Assembly: GCA_028694795.1 (NCBI GenBank)
Contig: JAQVKF010000014.1
Coordinates: 1 to 36,910, forward strand
Length of the DNA stretch: 36,910 nucleotides
Source: Thermoguttaceae bacterium
GTDB lineage: Bacteria > Planctomycetota > Planctomycetia > Pirellulales > Thermoguttaceae
Reading direction: 5' to 3'
In this document: positions 25,343-33,830 of the stretch, in pieces
How the letters are laid out: each line of letters opens with the position of its first letter
How positions within the stretch are numbered: the stretch's first letter is position 1
The notes under the pieces: model-generated
The model's input: only the letters and a program-made list of their open reading frames with translations
Told to the model about the DNA's origin: nothing
Database searches by the model: none
Program-made: the position numbers and the translations under genes

Positions 25343-27481
25343 ATGAAACGATATTTTTCTTATTTAGTGGCCTTGGTGGCACTATGCGTGGTATCTCAGG
25401 GACCGATGGCGACAGCGCAAGAAGCGGTCTCGGAGTCGGAGCTGATTGCGGTGTTGGTTTCCGCCGACTCGGCCAAGGCGGACAAAGCGATTACGTGTAA
25501 ACGGCTGGCGGTTTTCGGTTCAGCGGAGGCCGTTCCGGCGTTGGCCGCGTTGCTTACCGATGCCGAATTGACCTCGTGGGCACGGATCGCGCTCGAAGCG
25601 ATTCCAGGACCAGAAGCGTCCGCGGCGTTGCGTGAAGCCGCGGCTCAAACCCAAGGGCGAACGCTTGTTGGGATTGTGAATTCGATTGGAGTGCGTCAGG
25701 ATACCGAGGCGATGCCGCTGTTGGCGAAATGGTTAAAATCGGAGGATTCCGATGTGGCGGAAGCGGCTGCGGTTGCGTTAGGACGGATTGGTAATCTGGA
25801 GTCGGCGAAGATTTTGAGTGATGCGTTCACGGAAGGAACGGATGCTCAGCGTCAAGTGATGTCGCAGGGCTGTGTGATTGCGGCGGAGACTCTGCTTGCC
25901 AAGGGTGAAAATTCGACTGCGATTGCGATGTACGGCGTGGTGCGTAACGCCAACGTTCCGGCGACTCGTAAGGTCGAGGCGGTCCGTGGTGAGATTTTAG
26001 CCCGTGGTGTGGATGGTTTGCCGTTACTTTTTGAACAGCTTCAGTCTCCAGACCGTGCGATGATGAATATTGGTTTAGCGGTGGCGCGTGAACTTCCGGG
26101 GACGGAAGTGACCAAGTCGCTCATGGCGGAATTGGAAAAAATGGAACCCGCTCGGCGCGCGTTGTTGATTTTCGCGTTGGCCGATCGTGGAGATGCGGCG
26201 GCACTTCCCGCGTTGGCTGCTGCGGTAACCGATGCCGATCCGACGGTTCGTGTGGCGGCAATTGAAGCGATGGCGACCATCGGTGACGCATCCTGCATTG
26301 CGGCACTATTGACCGCGACGACCGATTCGGAAGAGAATGTGGCTCTGGCGGCGAAACAGACACTCACCGCGATGACCGATGCCAGTGTGAACGCCGAGTT
26401 GGTAAAACGTCTTCAGGAGGCGAAAGGCAATACAGAGATGCGACGTTCGCTCATCGAATTGGTGGGAATGCGGCGTATCGAAGCCAGTGTGCCTGAATTG
26501 CGAACGGCTGTATTGGATGCCGCTAGTGATGCGACGATTCGCCAGGCGGCTCTGACGGCATTGGGCGAAACAGTCCAACTGGATGATGTGACTGTATTGA
26601 TCGAACAGGTCGCTTCTCCGAAATATGCGGAAGATGCGGAAATTGCTCAAAAAGCGTTGCTGACGGCGGCGGTACGTATGCCCGATCTGAATGCGTGTGC
26701 CGCAAAATTGAGTGCCGCCATGCGTGGCAAATCGAATGATATCCAGCGTAATATGCTGAATATTCTGGCCGCGATGGGTGGTTCAGGAGCTCTCGACACG
26801 GTCGGACGTGTGGCACAAGAGGGGGACCGCGAATTGCAAGATCTTGCGACGCAGCTACTCGGTAATTGGATGACCGTCGATGCCGCTCCGATCTTGTGGA
26901 ACATTGCCAAAGCTCCGAAACACGAGTTCCGAATCCGTGCGTTGCGTGGATATTTGCGTATCGCTCGGCAGTTCATCATGACGCCAGAAGAGCGGTTGGC
27001 TATCTGCCAAAACGCGATGACGATCATCGAACGTGACGCGGAACGCAAGCTGGTTCTGGAAGTAGCGGGTCGGCATCCGGATCTCGAAATGCTCAAATTG
27101 GTGGTTTCGATTGGTCAATCGACCCCCGCGTTGAAAGCCGATGTCACGGCAACGGCGTTGGCGATTGCCCAAAAACTCGACGGCTCGGACGAGGTCCTAG
27201 CGCTATTGGCGAAAATTGGGCAAAAAACGGTCAAAATCGAGATTCTCAAAGCCGTTTATGGAGCAGGAGACAAGACGAAAGATGTGACAGGCATGGTCCA
27301 AAAGTGTGTGCACGGATTCCCGCTCATCACTTTACCCAAATCGACGTATAACGTGGCGTTTGGCGGCGACCCCGCTTCTGGTGTGGTCAAAAAACTCACG
27401 ATTGATTATCGTATGGATGGCAAAACCGGTCAGGCGACTTTTGCGGAAAACGCCGCTATTGTTCTACCGATGCCGCAATAA
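25343..27481 (+). CDS. Secreted HEAT-repeat protein
   Basis: A 712-residue exported protein. Residues 1-26 (MKRYFSYLVALVALCVVSQGPMATAQ) form a Sec signal peptide. Nearly all the rest is a long array of HEAT-like alpha-solenoid repeats with the recurring Ala-Leu pattern, for example EAVPALAALLTDAELTSWARIALEAI, DVAEAAAVALGRIGNLESAKILSDAF and PTVRVAAIEAMATIGDASCIAALLTA. The last 100 residues depart from the repeat pattern and end in strand-like sequence (VKKLTIDYRMDGKTGQATFAENAAIVLPM), perhaps a small beta domain. The frame opens with TTG at 25340, but the ATG at 25343 is the natural start. Its place right after a Tat oxidoreductase suggests the two act together outside the cytoplasm, with this protein as scaffold. 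Confidence 0.88.
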   Translation: MKRYFSYLVALVALCVVSQGPMATAQEAVSESELIAVLVSADSAKADKAITCKRLAVFGSAEAVPALAALLTDAELTSWARIALEAIPGPEASAALREAAAQTQGRTLVGIVNSIGVRQDTEAMPLLAKWLKSEDSDVAEAAAVALGRIGNLESAKILSDAFTEGTDAQRQVMSQGCVIAAETLLAKGENSTAIAMYGVVRNANVPATRKVEAVRGEILARGVDGLPLLFEQLQSPDRAMMNIGLAVARELPGTEVTKSLMAELEKMEPARRALLIFALADRGDAAALPALAAAVTDADPTVRVAAIEAMATIGDASCIAALLTATTDSEENVALAAKQTLTAMTDASVNAELVKRLQEAKGNTEMRRSLIELVGMRRIEASVPELRTAVLDAASDATIRQAALTALGETVQLDDVTVLIEQVASPKYAEDAEIAQKALLTAAVRMPDLNACAAKLSAAMRGKSNDIQRNMLNILAAMGGSGALDTVGRVAQEGDRELQDLATQLLGNWMTVDAAPILWNIAKAPKHEFRIRALRGYLRIARQFIMTPEERLAICQNAMTIIERDAERKLVLEVAGRHPDLEMLKLVVSIGQSTPALKADVTATALAIAQKLDGSDEVLALLAKIGQKTVKIEILKAVYGAGDKTKDVTGMVQKCVHGFPLITLPKSTYNVAFGGDPASGVVKKLTIDYRMDGKTGQATFAENAAIVLPMPQ

Positions 27482-27506
27482 CGGTCATGTCTAGATTTCT
27501 AACATG

Positions 27507-27535
27507 AAAAATCCCCAGCGTAATAAACGTTGGGG
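27507..27535 (-). terminator. Intrinsic terminator of the isomerase-like gene
   Basis: Read on the minus strand, CCCCAACG (27535-27528) pairs with CGCTGGGG (27520-27513) with one G-U pair and a 7-base loop. It is followed one base later by TTTTT (27511-27507). It lies about 90 bases after the stop of the minus-strand isomerase gene and stops short of the convergent HEAT gene. Confidence 0.75.
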
Positions 27536-27626
27536 AAGGGAGGTTGGGGAATTATTAGGGGGGGAGGACAAACCGTACCCGAGAGCGGCACGATAGGCCA
27601 TTTTCGGTACGGTTTCGATTTTCGGT

Positions 27627-28376
27627 CTACAGTAGCGATTCGAGAAGTAGTCGCATCTTGCGTAACTCTGCGTTTTGATCGATATCTGGTAGTGGGACGA
27701 AATCGGCGCACAACGCTCGGTTGTATCGATATTTCTCCAACATCGAAACGATGCGACCATATTCGATCTGTCCCTGTCCGATACGCACTTGGAATTTTTC
27801 TTTTGTGGAATCGCGTAGCCGGATATGGCAGACGTATTTGAAGAGCGCATCGTAATTCACGCCGTAAAGCGGTCCCGAATGATAATAACTCGGGTCGAGC
27901 GTGAGTCGCAATCCCGGTACATAATCGCACAGAGCCGCGGCGGTGTCCGGTCGTTCGGTCATGCGTCCAGTTTCGGTGACCAATCCGATGACCAATCCGT
28001 TTTCTGTGGCGATGGCGGTCATTTTGCGAAGCCGTTCAATTTCCTCGTTGAACGGCGTTCCCAACGCGGAGGCCCGTGTCACGAGCGTCACCACTTGTGT
28101 GGCACGTGCCAACAAGCAGCACGCTTTCCAACGTCGATAATATTCTTCCGAAGGAGGAATTTCCAATTCAACGCTATACGCGATTGTCGTCAAGCAGTGG
28201 GGGGTACGGCATAAAATGACCGCACGATTCACATCTGACGCAATATCCGATGGACGAAACGTACCACTTTCGTGGAGTTGAATTTCGATATTCGTATATT
28301 CCAATCCAGCTAACCGTTCCATCGCTTCCGTGAGCGGCAAATCGGGAAAACATCCTACTGATGCGGCTACAAACAA
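27627..28376 (-). CDS. Sugar phosphate isomerase/epimerase-like TIM barrel
   Basis: A 249-residue protein of the xylose-isomerase-like/AP-endonuclease-2 TIM-barrel superfamily. Markers are VGCFPDLPLTEAMERLAGLEYTNIEIQLHESG at the first barrel strand, GLVIGLVTETGRMTERPDTAAALC with the conserved Glu near the metal site, LRLTLDPSYYHSGP (Asp metal ligand) and HIRLRDSTKEKFQVRIGQGQIEYGRIVSML with the HxxD-like region and the GxG element. The substrate is probably a keto-sugar or inositol derivative, fitting the nearby Gfo/Idh/MocA dehydrogenase. The frame opens at an ATG (28424), but a TTG at 28376-28374 is preceded by a perfect AGGAGG with a 7-base spacer, so I prefer it. A promoter lies upstream and an intrinsic terminator downstream, so it is probably monocistronic. 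Confidence 0.82.
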   Translation of the reverse strand: MFVAASVGCFPDLPLTEAMERLAGLEYTNIEIQLHESGTFRPSDIASDVNRAVILCRTPHCLTTIAYSVELEIPPSEEYYRRWKACCLLARATQVVTLVTRASALGTPFNEEIERLRKMTAIATENGLVIGLVTETGRMTERPDTAAALCDYVPGLRLTLDPSYYHSGPLYGVNYDALFKYVCHIRLRDSTKEKFQVRIGQGQIEYGRIVSMLEKYRYNRALCADFVPLPDIDQNAELRKMRLLLESLL

Positions 28377-28499
28377 ATCTCTGCCTCCTGCAATGACCCA
28401 CCACGTGGATTTTGCCCCGTCCAAACGACAGATGGTGGCGGATGAGGCTCCCCATCAAACCCATCTACAACCAGACCACGTGAAAAACGTACTACGCTA

Positions 28500-28528
28500 A
28501 TCATAGACTGCGGCGGCAATTTCGTCAA
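28500..28528 (-). promoter_or_regulatory. Strong sigma70-like promoter for isomerase-like gene
   Basis: On the minus strand TTGACG (28528-28523) and TATGAT (28505-28500) with a 17-base spacer. Each box differs from consensus at one position. The leader to the TTG start would be about 115 bases. Confidence 0.65.
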
Positions 28529-28614
28529 TATTGGACTATCCGATACGATTCCGAGAAACTCGCGATTTCTTGAACGGCAGGCTGGACGCGATGATACGGC
28601 GTTCCGAAGTGAGA

Positions 28615-29919
28615 TCAGGTGCGTGAACGTCGAATTTCGGTCGAGGAGATATCTTCATGAAACTCCGATTCAGATACAAAAATACACATTTTTTCAAGTA
28701 GTGGTGGAATCACGAGATCCTGCGGAGTGATGAAATTTTTAACCTCTTGTAAGTCTTGTTTTATATCGTTTGAATTCGGTTGCTTGAGTTTAATCAAAGG
28801 GACAGTGGTGGTACGACCGAAGACCAAAAAACGGCACCCGCGATCCGCGATCCGTTGCAACGCTTCTAAACGAAGTTCTTCATTGTATGCGTAGTATTTC
28901 GAATCCGCCAATCGTATCAGTGTATCCGCTCCAATGATAAAAATAGCACCGGGAAACACGCTTGATTTTTCTTCGAATGTGGGAAGTTGCGTCAATAAGA
29001 TTCGTGATCCAGATGGAAAAATCTTTAACCTATCACAAACTTCCATATAATCTAATGGAGGTTTATCAACATTACAAAGTGAACATTCGTACCAGCCTGG
29101 TATTTTGAACATGTTTTCCGCATATCGCAACATGTCCTGATGCCCTTGGTGCAAAGGGTGGTATGAACCCGGAAAAATCAATCGGGGAAATGCTTCATCT
29201 TGTGCGTGAAAATTTTGCATATCTACGGAGTACTCCGGCTGAACCGAAAGAGCCTCCCAAATGCCATTGACGATTCGTCCGGCCAGAAATCTTTCCTTTT
29301 TTTGCCATAGCGAAATCCAGCTCGAAATGGCGCGGCACGTGTGATGGACGAGATGTTCCGGAGGCTGTAACGTCTCGAATTGCGGAAATAACGAGAATCG
29401 ACCCGCAACAGTGTCCATATTCTCGATATCCGAAATGAGTGACGCTCCCATCGCGATGGCCAATCGCATGATTTCCGCGGCAATTGAATCTTCCTCCGCT
29501 CGTGTACGTACATTTTTGTTCAATACTAATCGGAACGTATGTACCTCATCATCCGAAACGACCGCCGCCTCGATGCGATGATCACCATGCTTCATGCGCT
29601 GCGAAGCAAGCGATGCGGTCACACCAACACCAATCATTTTTGCGTTGGAATTTTCCATATGAACAGGCGATTCCGCGAGTATTTTCTTGGTTCTTGCGTG
29701 TGCCTGCGACGCAAGAAGTCTGGCTGTTTGTTCACTGCACGCTTGTTCAATATCGCATTGAAGATATTCACGCATTGCCTGAGCCGCGTATGGAATCTGG
29801 ATTTCCAACAGGTATGACGAAATGCCCGGTGTTTCCAACAGTTCACGAATAGCGTCACCACCGCAGGTGGTGGCAATACAGAAAAAAGTGGACGTGCTCT
29901 TTAATAAATCACTTAACAT
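28615..29919 (-). CDS. CinA-like / NMN adenylyltransferase-like fusion
   Basis: A 434-residue two-domain protein. The N-terminal ~165 residues resemble the CinA C-terminal/PncC NMN-deamidase fold: IATTCGGDAIRELLETPGISSYLLEIQIPYAAQAM, then EQTARLLASQAHARTKKIL, then MIGVGVTASLASQ. The C-terminal half (from about residue 245) is a nucleotidyltransferase of the NadD/NMNAT type: LIFPGSYHPLHQGHQDMLRYAE carries the HxGH nucleotide-binding motif, FIIGADTLIRLADSKYY the substrate region and EDISSTEIRRS the ISSTxIR motif. The joint activity could take NMN to nicotinate mononucleotide and then to the dinucleotide in NAD salvage. The deamidase active-site motif (normally AES-x-TGG) is altered to ATT-x-GG, so that half may be inactive or changed. 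The frame opens with a TTG at 29982; the ATG at 29919 is preferred because the fold begins there. Confidence 0.75.
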   Translation of the reverse strand: MLSDLLKSTSTFFCIATTCGGDAIRELLETPGISSYLLEIQIPYAAQAMREYLQCDIEQACSEQTARLLASQAHARTKKILAESPVHMENSNAKMIGVGVTASLASQRMKHGDHRIEAAVVSDDEVHTFRLVLNKNVRTRAEEDSIAAEIMRLAIAMGASLISDIENMDTVAGRFSLFPQFETLQPPEHLVHHTCRAISSWISLWQKKERFLAGRIVNGIWEALSVQPEYSVDMQNFHAQDEAFPRLIFPGSYHPLHQGHQDMLRYAENMFKIPGWYECSLCNVDKPPLDYMEVCDRLKIFPSGSRILLTQLPTFEEKSSVFPGAIFIIGADTLIRLADSKYYAYNEELRLEALQRIADRGCRFLVFGRTTTVPLIKLKQPNSNDIKQDLQEVKNFITPQDLVIPPLLEKMCIFVSESEFHEDISSTEIRRSRT

Positions 29920-30202
29920 GGAACTTTCCGAAACTTTTTCGTATGAAAATGAATCCAAACCATAATTTTCCAAAAATCGCAAGCATGGTCGAAGCTATCT
30001 TGGGATGGAAAAAACGTACTCGAACTTCAAAGGTACGTGGAATTTTTTATTTCGTCAAATCTGGCCCCTGAAATTAGAACTGGAACGCGGGAACTTCCGA
30101 GCCAACCGAAGCGGTATTCGTGTAAGTGGATGGATGCTTGTTTACTGGTTCGGTGTTTGGGTCGTTTTGCGTGGCGGGGGTACTGTTGGAGACCAGTGGC
30201 CA

Positions 30203-31114
30203 TTAGCTGGAAATGGCGGCGAACGAGGGCGGTGGTGACATCGGTTGGAGTGTGTTTTCTGTTCCACTGGCGGCGGCATTAGTCGGAACTGGGGCCGTGG
30301 AAGCTGTTCCGGAGGGAATTGGTGGAATCAAGGCCTCCCCCGTGCTCACGGAAGTGCCATAAGCATTTCCAGAATAAGCGTTTGCGCCGAATGGCGGTGC
30401 GGTTCCTACCGTGGTTGTCGTGCCGGCCACAGCCGTTCCATTCGAGGTCGTTCCCCCAGGGATGGCGATGACCGCGACACCGCCGGGCGTTTGAATCGTT
30501 CCATATCCCGGGTAACCGGATAGTGGTTGAATGGGCATTTGTGCCGGGTTATAGGCCGTATTGGTTGTGGTTGGTAAAACGGTGGAGGTAGCGGTGTTGG
30601 CCGGCACAACGACACCGTTTTGCATGGTGACAGGTTGGCACATTTGTACATATCCAGTAGCGTAATGTCCACGTCCATCCGTCATCATTACGGCGGTTGG
30701 TGTACACGTATACGCCACGGTAGTACCATTACTCGTGCCGTTCGCGTTGACAACACCGGTAACGGTGGAAGTATTATTTCCTGTGGTCGCGGGTTGGGGC
30801 ACGTAAAGGTGAGCCGCATTTCGAGACGTGTACACTTGTGCGTATGGGGAGGTCTGCGCCGTGGGGGCTGCGTAGTAGGAAGGGTTGTCTTGGTAGTCGT
30901 CCGCAGTTCGGCAGCCGATGAGGGCGAAAAAGCTCAACAACCACCATCCGCCGGCGAGTCCCCATCGTAGGAAGCTGGTTTGTGGGGAAAAGACGAAAAA
31001 TGGCGACCGTGCGGGTGAGGTTAGGGGGGCCTCATGATAGGTCGAAGAACGCCGAATATGAATTCGGTGACCGCAATTACATTGGCTCATTATCGACGGA
31101 ATTCCTTTTCGCAT
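30203..31114 (-). CDS. Low-complexity lipoprotein
   Basis: A 303-residue protein of unknown function. After a basic N-terminus that includes CNCGH, a hydrophobic stretch ends in a lipobox-like LSFFALIGC (Cys near residue 68), so it is probably a lipoprotein with an unusually long N-terminal extension. The mature part is Thr/Asn/Gly/Pro/Ala-rich with short repeated words (GTTTSNGTAVAGTTTTVGTAP and similar), and looks like a disordered surface or envelope linker. No catalytic motif is visible. The ATG at 31112-31114 has GAGG 7 bases upstream; an alternative ATG at 31090 would shorten the extension. A strong promoter lies about 110 bases upstream. Confidence 0.7.
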   Translation of the reverse strand: MRKGIPSIMSQCNCGHRIHIRRSSTYHEAPLTSPARSPFFVFSPQTSFLRWGLAGGWWLLSFFALIGCRTADDYQDNPSYYAAPTAQTSPYAQVYTSRNAAHLYVPQPATTGNNTSTVTGVVNANGTSNGTTVAYTCTPTAVMMTDGRGHYATGYVQMCQPVTMQNGVVVPANTATSTVLPTTTNTAYNPAQMPIQPLSGYPGYGTIQTPGGVAVIAIPGGTTSNGTAVAGTTTTVGTAPPFGANAYSGNAYGTSVSTGEALIPPIPSGTASTAPVPTNAAASGTENTLQPMSPPPSFAAISS

Positions 31115-31221
31115 CGACCAACCTCGACTTCATCATATGACCAAATTAAATCAGCGAAGCGATTTTCCATATAAATCGCGTCTATTTGTCTTTGAATTCG
31201 TATTCAGGACATCGCGTTGGG

Positions 31222-31250
31222 ATCATAGACAAAATGGCGACCGCCGTCAA
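31222..31250 (-). promoter_or_regulatory. Strong sigma70-like promoter for lipoprotein gene
   Basis: On the minus strand TTGACG (31250-31245) and TATGAT (31227-31222) with a 17-base spacer, the same boxes and spacing as at 28500-28528. A 7-bp perfect hairpin, GCGATTT/AAATCGC, lies in the leader at 31159-31179. Confidence 0.65.
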
Positions 31251-31355
31251 TTCCATTTTTTGGGGAGTCGGGCTTAAAAAGGGCTATTTGATCCCCATTT
31301 CATGCGATTTTGTTTTTTCGATGGCTATTTTGGTTGCTGAATGTTCTGGGGAGGA

Positions 31356-33830
31356 TCAATTCGCCGCATTTTCCACGGTGGAATCTATAGGCGATGATAA
31401 GACGCGGAACATGGTAAAGCCATCTTCCGACGCTTCCGGCATATATTCAAGAATCTTTTCTTCGCACAATTTTTCGATGAGCGAAGTTTGAATAAAATCG
31501 GTAAATCCATAGTTGCCCGGTGAGCGATATCTCGCAATTTCCTGCCAATTGATCAGAATGTGAGTTACGCCTTCTGCGGCCAGACGCCGGCGTGTTTCTT
31601 CCGGCCGATCCGAGACCAGCCGTTCTAATGGACAAGCATTAAAACAGGTATGATACAACACGGGTTTGCGTATATTATATGGAATGGCGTCGCCAATAAG
31701 AAGAACTTTTTGAACACTATCGTCCATGTTAATTCGTATATGCGTTTTCGGTCCGCCCCACAAGGGATTTTCGATTGCGTTTTGCGACAAAATTGACGCA
31801 AAATACTGCGAATCTGTGGCACCAAGTATGATGGCGGAAAGATTCCATCCGAGGCCTAATAGCAAAACAATGATTGCCATTTGTCGTACTCCGCGCGAAT
31901 GGAATGCGAGATGATCAAATCCGATACCCGCCAAAATGGAAGAAAATGGAACCATCAGTAAGGCAAATCTTTCCAACCGATGCGTCGTTCCCCACCAAAG
32001 AAGAAAAATACCGACAATCCATAACACGCAAGAGGTGACAAGCGGCAATATAAAATGAGAACGATCTTGCATATGATTTCCGCCATCCTTTGGATTGAGA
32101 GCGATGATCTTTTGATCACATGGCTTTTTGCTTGCTTTTACTTCCTCTTGCTTTTTGGATGAAATGCCGAGGTGTGATTTTTTCCATGATACAAGTGTCG
32201 TATGAAAAGTGGCGATTATAGCTGCTATCGCAAAAGGCATGATGATCGGCGAATTCCAAAGGCTCGTGAGCGAGTTGGTGACCATGTTTGTGAATATCGA
32301 GGTTAAGGAAAAATCGTTACTTTGGTGGGCCTGATGCCAGTGTTTCAATGCTTCTTGCGAGAGATCTGGAACCGGAAAAATGCTGGAGACGAGAGGATAT
32401 ACCGGATTACCGGTGAAAAGCCAGTTTTTGAAATACCATGCACCACCTCCGACGCAAATGGCGATCATATACAAGAAAATACCTGTTACGATAATATTTA
32501 TTGGATTCGAATATGGCACATTTTTCATGATACGAATCAGTAATATCACCGTGAAAATGCTTACAGGTAATAATACAAATGGAACGGCTGTATACTTGCA
32601 GGCCGCTGCGGAACTCGCAAAGAAGGCGGCGAAAGCGGCAAAAGCCAATGCTGGATATAATATACATGAATGATATTTTTTCGCGTTGTTTGTCCTTTGA
32701 TTGCCTACGGTATGGTTTTGCGTATTTGCGTGTTGTTCCGCGCGGGATGTATGAACTTGGAGCAATTTTCGACTCGTATGATCATAGAGTAATAACAGCA
32801 TCCAGGCGGAAAAAAAAGTATAACCTGCTAAAGTGGTGTCATTTTGTCCAAGTGTGCAATTTTGAACAATCCATGGAGTTGAAATATAAAAAATAGCTGC
32901 CAAAATACCTGCTCGTAACGAGATAAAACGTCGTAGGGCGGTCAGCATTCCAAGAGCACTGAGTAGTACAAAACAGGCTCCTGCCGTTTTTCCGGCTTCC
33001 GTTCCGAGAAAAGGATCGTTAAAGAAAACGGCAAATGCGAGCGACGAAATCTCCGAGCCGAGCGGCATATTACCATAGACATTATGATGTAGATAGGTGA
33101 TTTTTCCCATCTGAAACCATTCTTTTGGAACTTGAAGATGGTATTCGCACACATCAAATTCGAAAGGAGGAAGGGGGGCCGCGAGAAGCAATACTATCAC
33201 AAATGGAATTGCGAATACAAGCCACCACCATGCTGTGTCGAAACGTTGAGAATTGTTTGATTTATATGTATTATTTTGATCGATTCTTATTGATGAGTGA
33301 TTTAATTCGATAGTATTATTTCTTTCCTGCATATAGTACTTAATGCAAATAAGAAAGAATGGCAAAAAAAGAATTAAATATACAGTGATGAAATAAAGTA
33401 TATTCAACCAAGCAAAGCACCCGAGGATTAGGGTGGTAGTTGAAAGGAGACTCCAACCGAATGCTGTTGAAATAATTCCAAATTCTAACTTCAAAAGTTT
33501 GAATTTCAACCATTTCTGTACAGTGTATAAAATTACACTTCCTATTCCGAAAGATGCCACGGTCCAACTGATAGCGGCAAACCATATGGGAATACGCTCT
33601 TGAAAAAAGGCTGGCCATGTGGTGTTGGTATTGGTACCCACTTCCATTATTTCCGAAAGATGAAAAAGCAACAGGCCTCGCGGTAACGCGTTGCCTTCTT
33701 GGTCCAAAAAAAGCTCTGATGGCGAACCTAGAAAAGCGATTAGCCATACGAAAGTACCCAACGCAAATCCGAAAAGAGCTATCTTCTTATAAAACATCGT
33801 ATTGCTGTCTTTATGTATCTTAGTGAACAT
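31356..33830 (-). CDS. Multi-pass membrane glycosyltransferase-like protein (GT-C type)
   Basis: An 824-residue integral membrane protein with roughly ten or more hydrophobic segments spread over residues 12-700, then a soluble C-terminal domain (about 710-824) ending with THILINWQEIARYRS. The segment LLAAPLPPFEFDVCEYHLQVPKEWFQMG, with an acidic Asp-x-x-Glu in the loop after an early membrane helix, and HHNVYGNMPLGSEI resemble the GT-C/PMT-type glycosyltransferases that use lipid-linked sugars. Hydrophilic Asn/Gln/Lys-rich insertions occur near residues 170-200 and 355-380. The substrate is unknown. Its ATG (33828-33830) immediately follows the TAA of the Hsp70 gene with no spacer, so translation is probably coupled; an alternative ATG at 33797 is possible. 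I am fairly sure of the membrane enzyme class but not of the family. Confidence 0.72.
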   Translation of the reverse strand: MFTKIHKDSNTMFYKKIALFGFALGTFVWLIAFLGSPSELFLDQEGNALPRGLLLFHLSEIMEVGTNTNTTWPAFFQERIPIWFAAISWTVASFGIGSVILYTVQKWLKFKLLKLEFGIISTAFGWSLLSTTTLILGCFAWLNILYFITVYLILFLPFFLICIKYYMQERNNTIELNHSSIRIDQNNTYKSNNSQRFDTAWWWLVFAIPFVIVLLLAAPLPPFEFDVCEYHLQVPKEWFQMGKITYLHHNVYGNMPLGSEISSLAFAVFFNDPFLGTEAGKTAGACFVLLSALGMLTALRRFISLRAGILAAIFYISTPWIVQNCTLGQNDTTLAGYTFFSAWMLLLLYDHTSRKLLQVHTSRAEQHANTQNHTVGNQRTNNAKKYHSCILYPALAFAAFAAFFASSAAACKYTAVPFVLLPVSIFTVILLIRIMKNVPYSNPINIIVTGIFLYMIAICVGGGAWYFKNWLFTGNPVYPLVSSIFPVPDLSQEALKHWHQAHQSNDFSLTSIFTNMVTNSLTSLWNSPIIMPFAIAAIIATFHTTLVSWKKSHLGISSKKQEEVKASKKPCDQKIIALNPKDGGNHMQDRSHFILPLVTSCVLWIVGIFLLWWGTTHRLERFALLMVPFSSILAGIGFDHLAFHSRGVRQMAIIVLLLGLGWNLSAIILGATDSQYFASILSQNAIENPLWGGPKTHIRINMDDSVQKVLLIGDAIPYNIRKPVLYHTCFNACPLERLVSDRPEETRRRLAAEGVTHILINWQEIARYRSPGNYGFTDFIQTSLIEKLCEEKILEYMPEASEDGFTMFRVLSSPIDSTVENAAN

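Noticed and set aside
30035-30058. Third TTGACG promoter upstream of the CinA/NMNAT gene (minus strand)
   Set aside because: The -35 box is present but the sequence 17 bases on is TACCTT, a poor -10 box.
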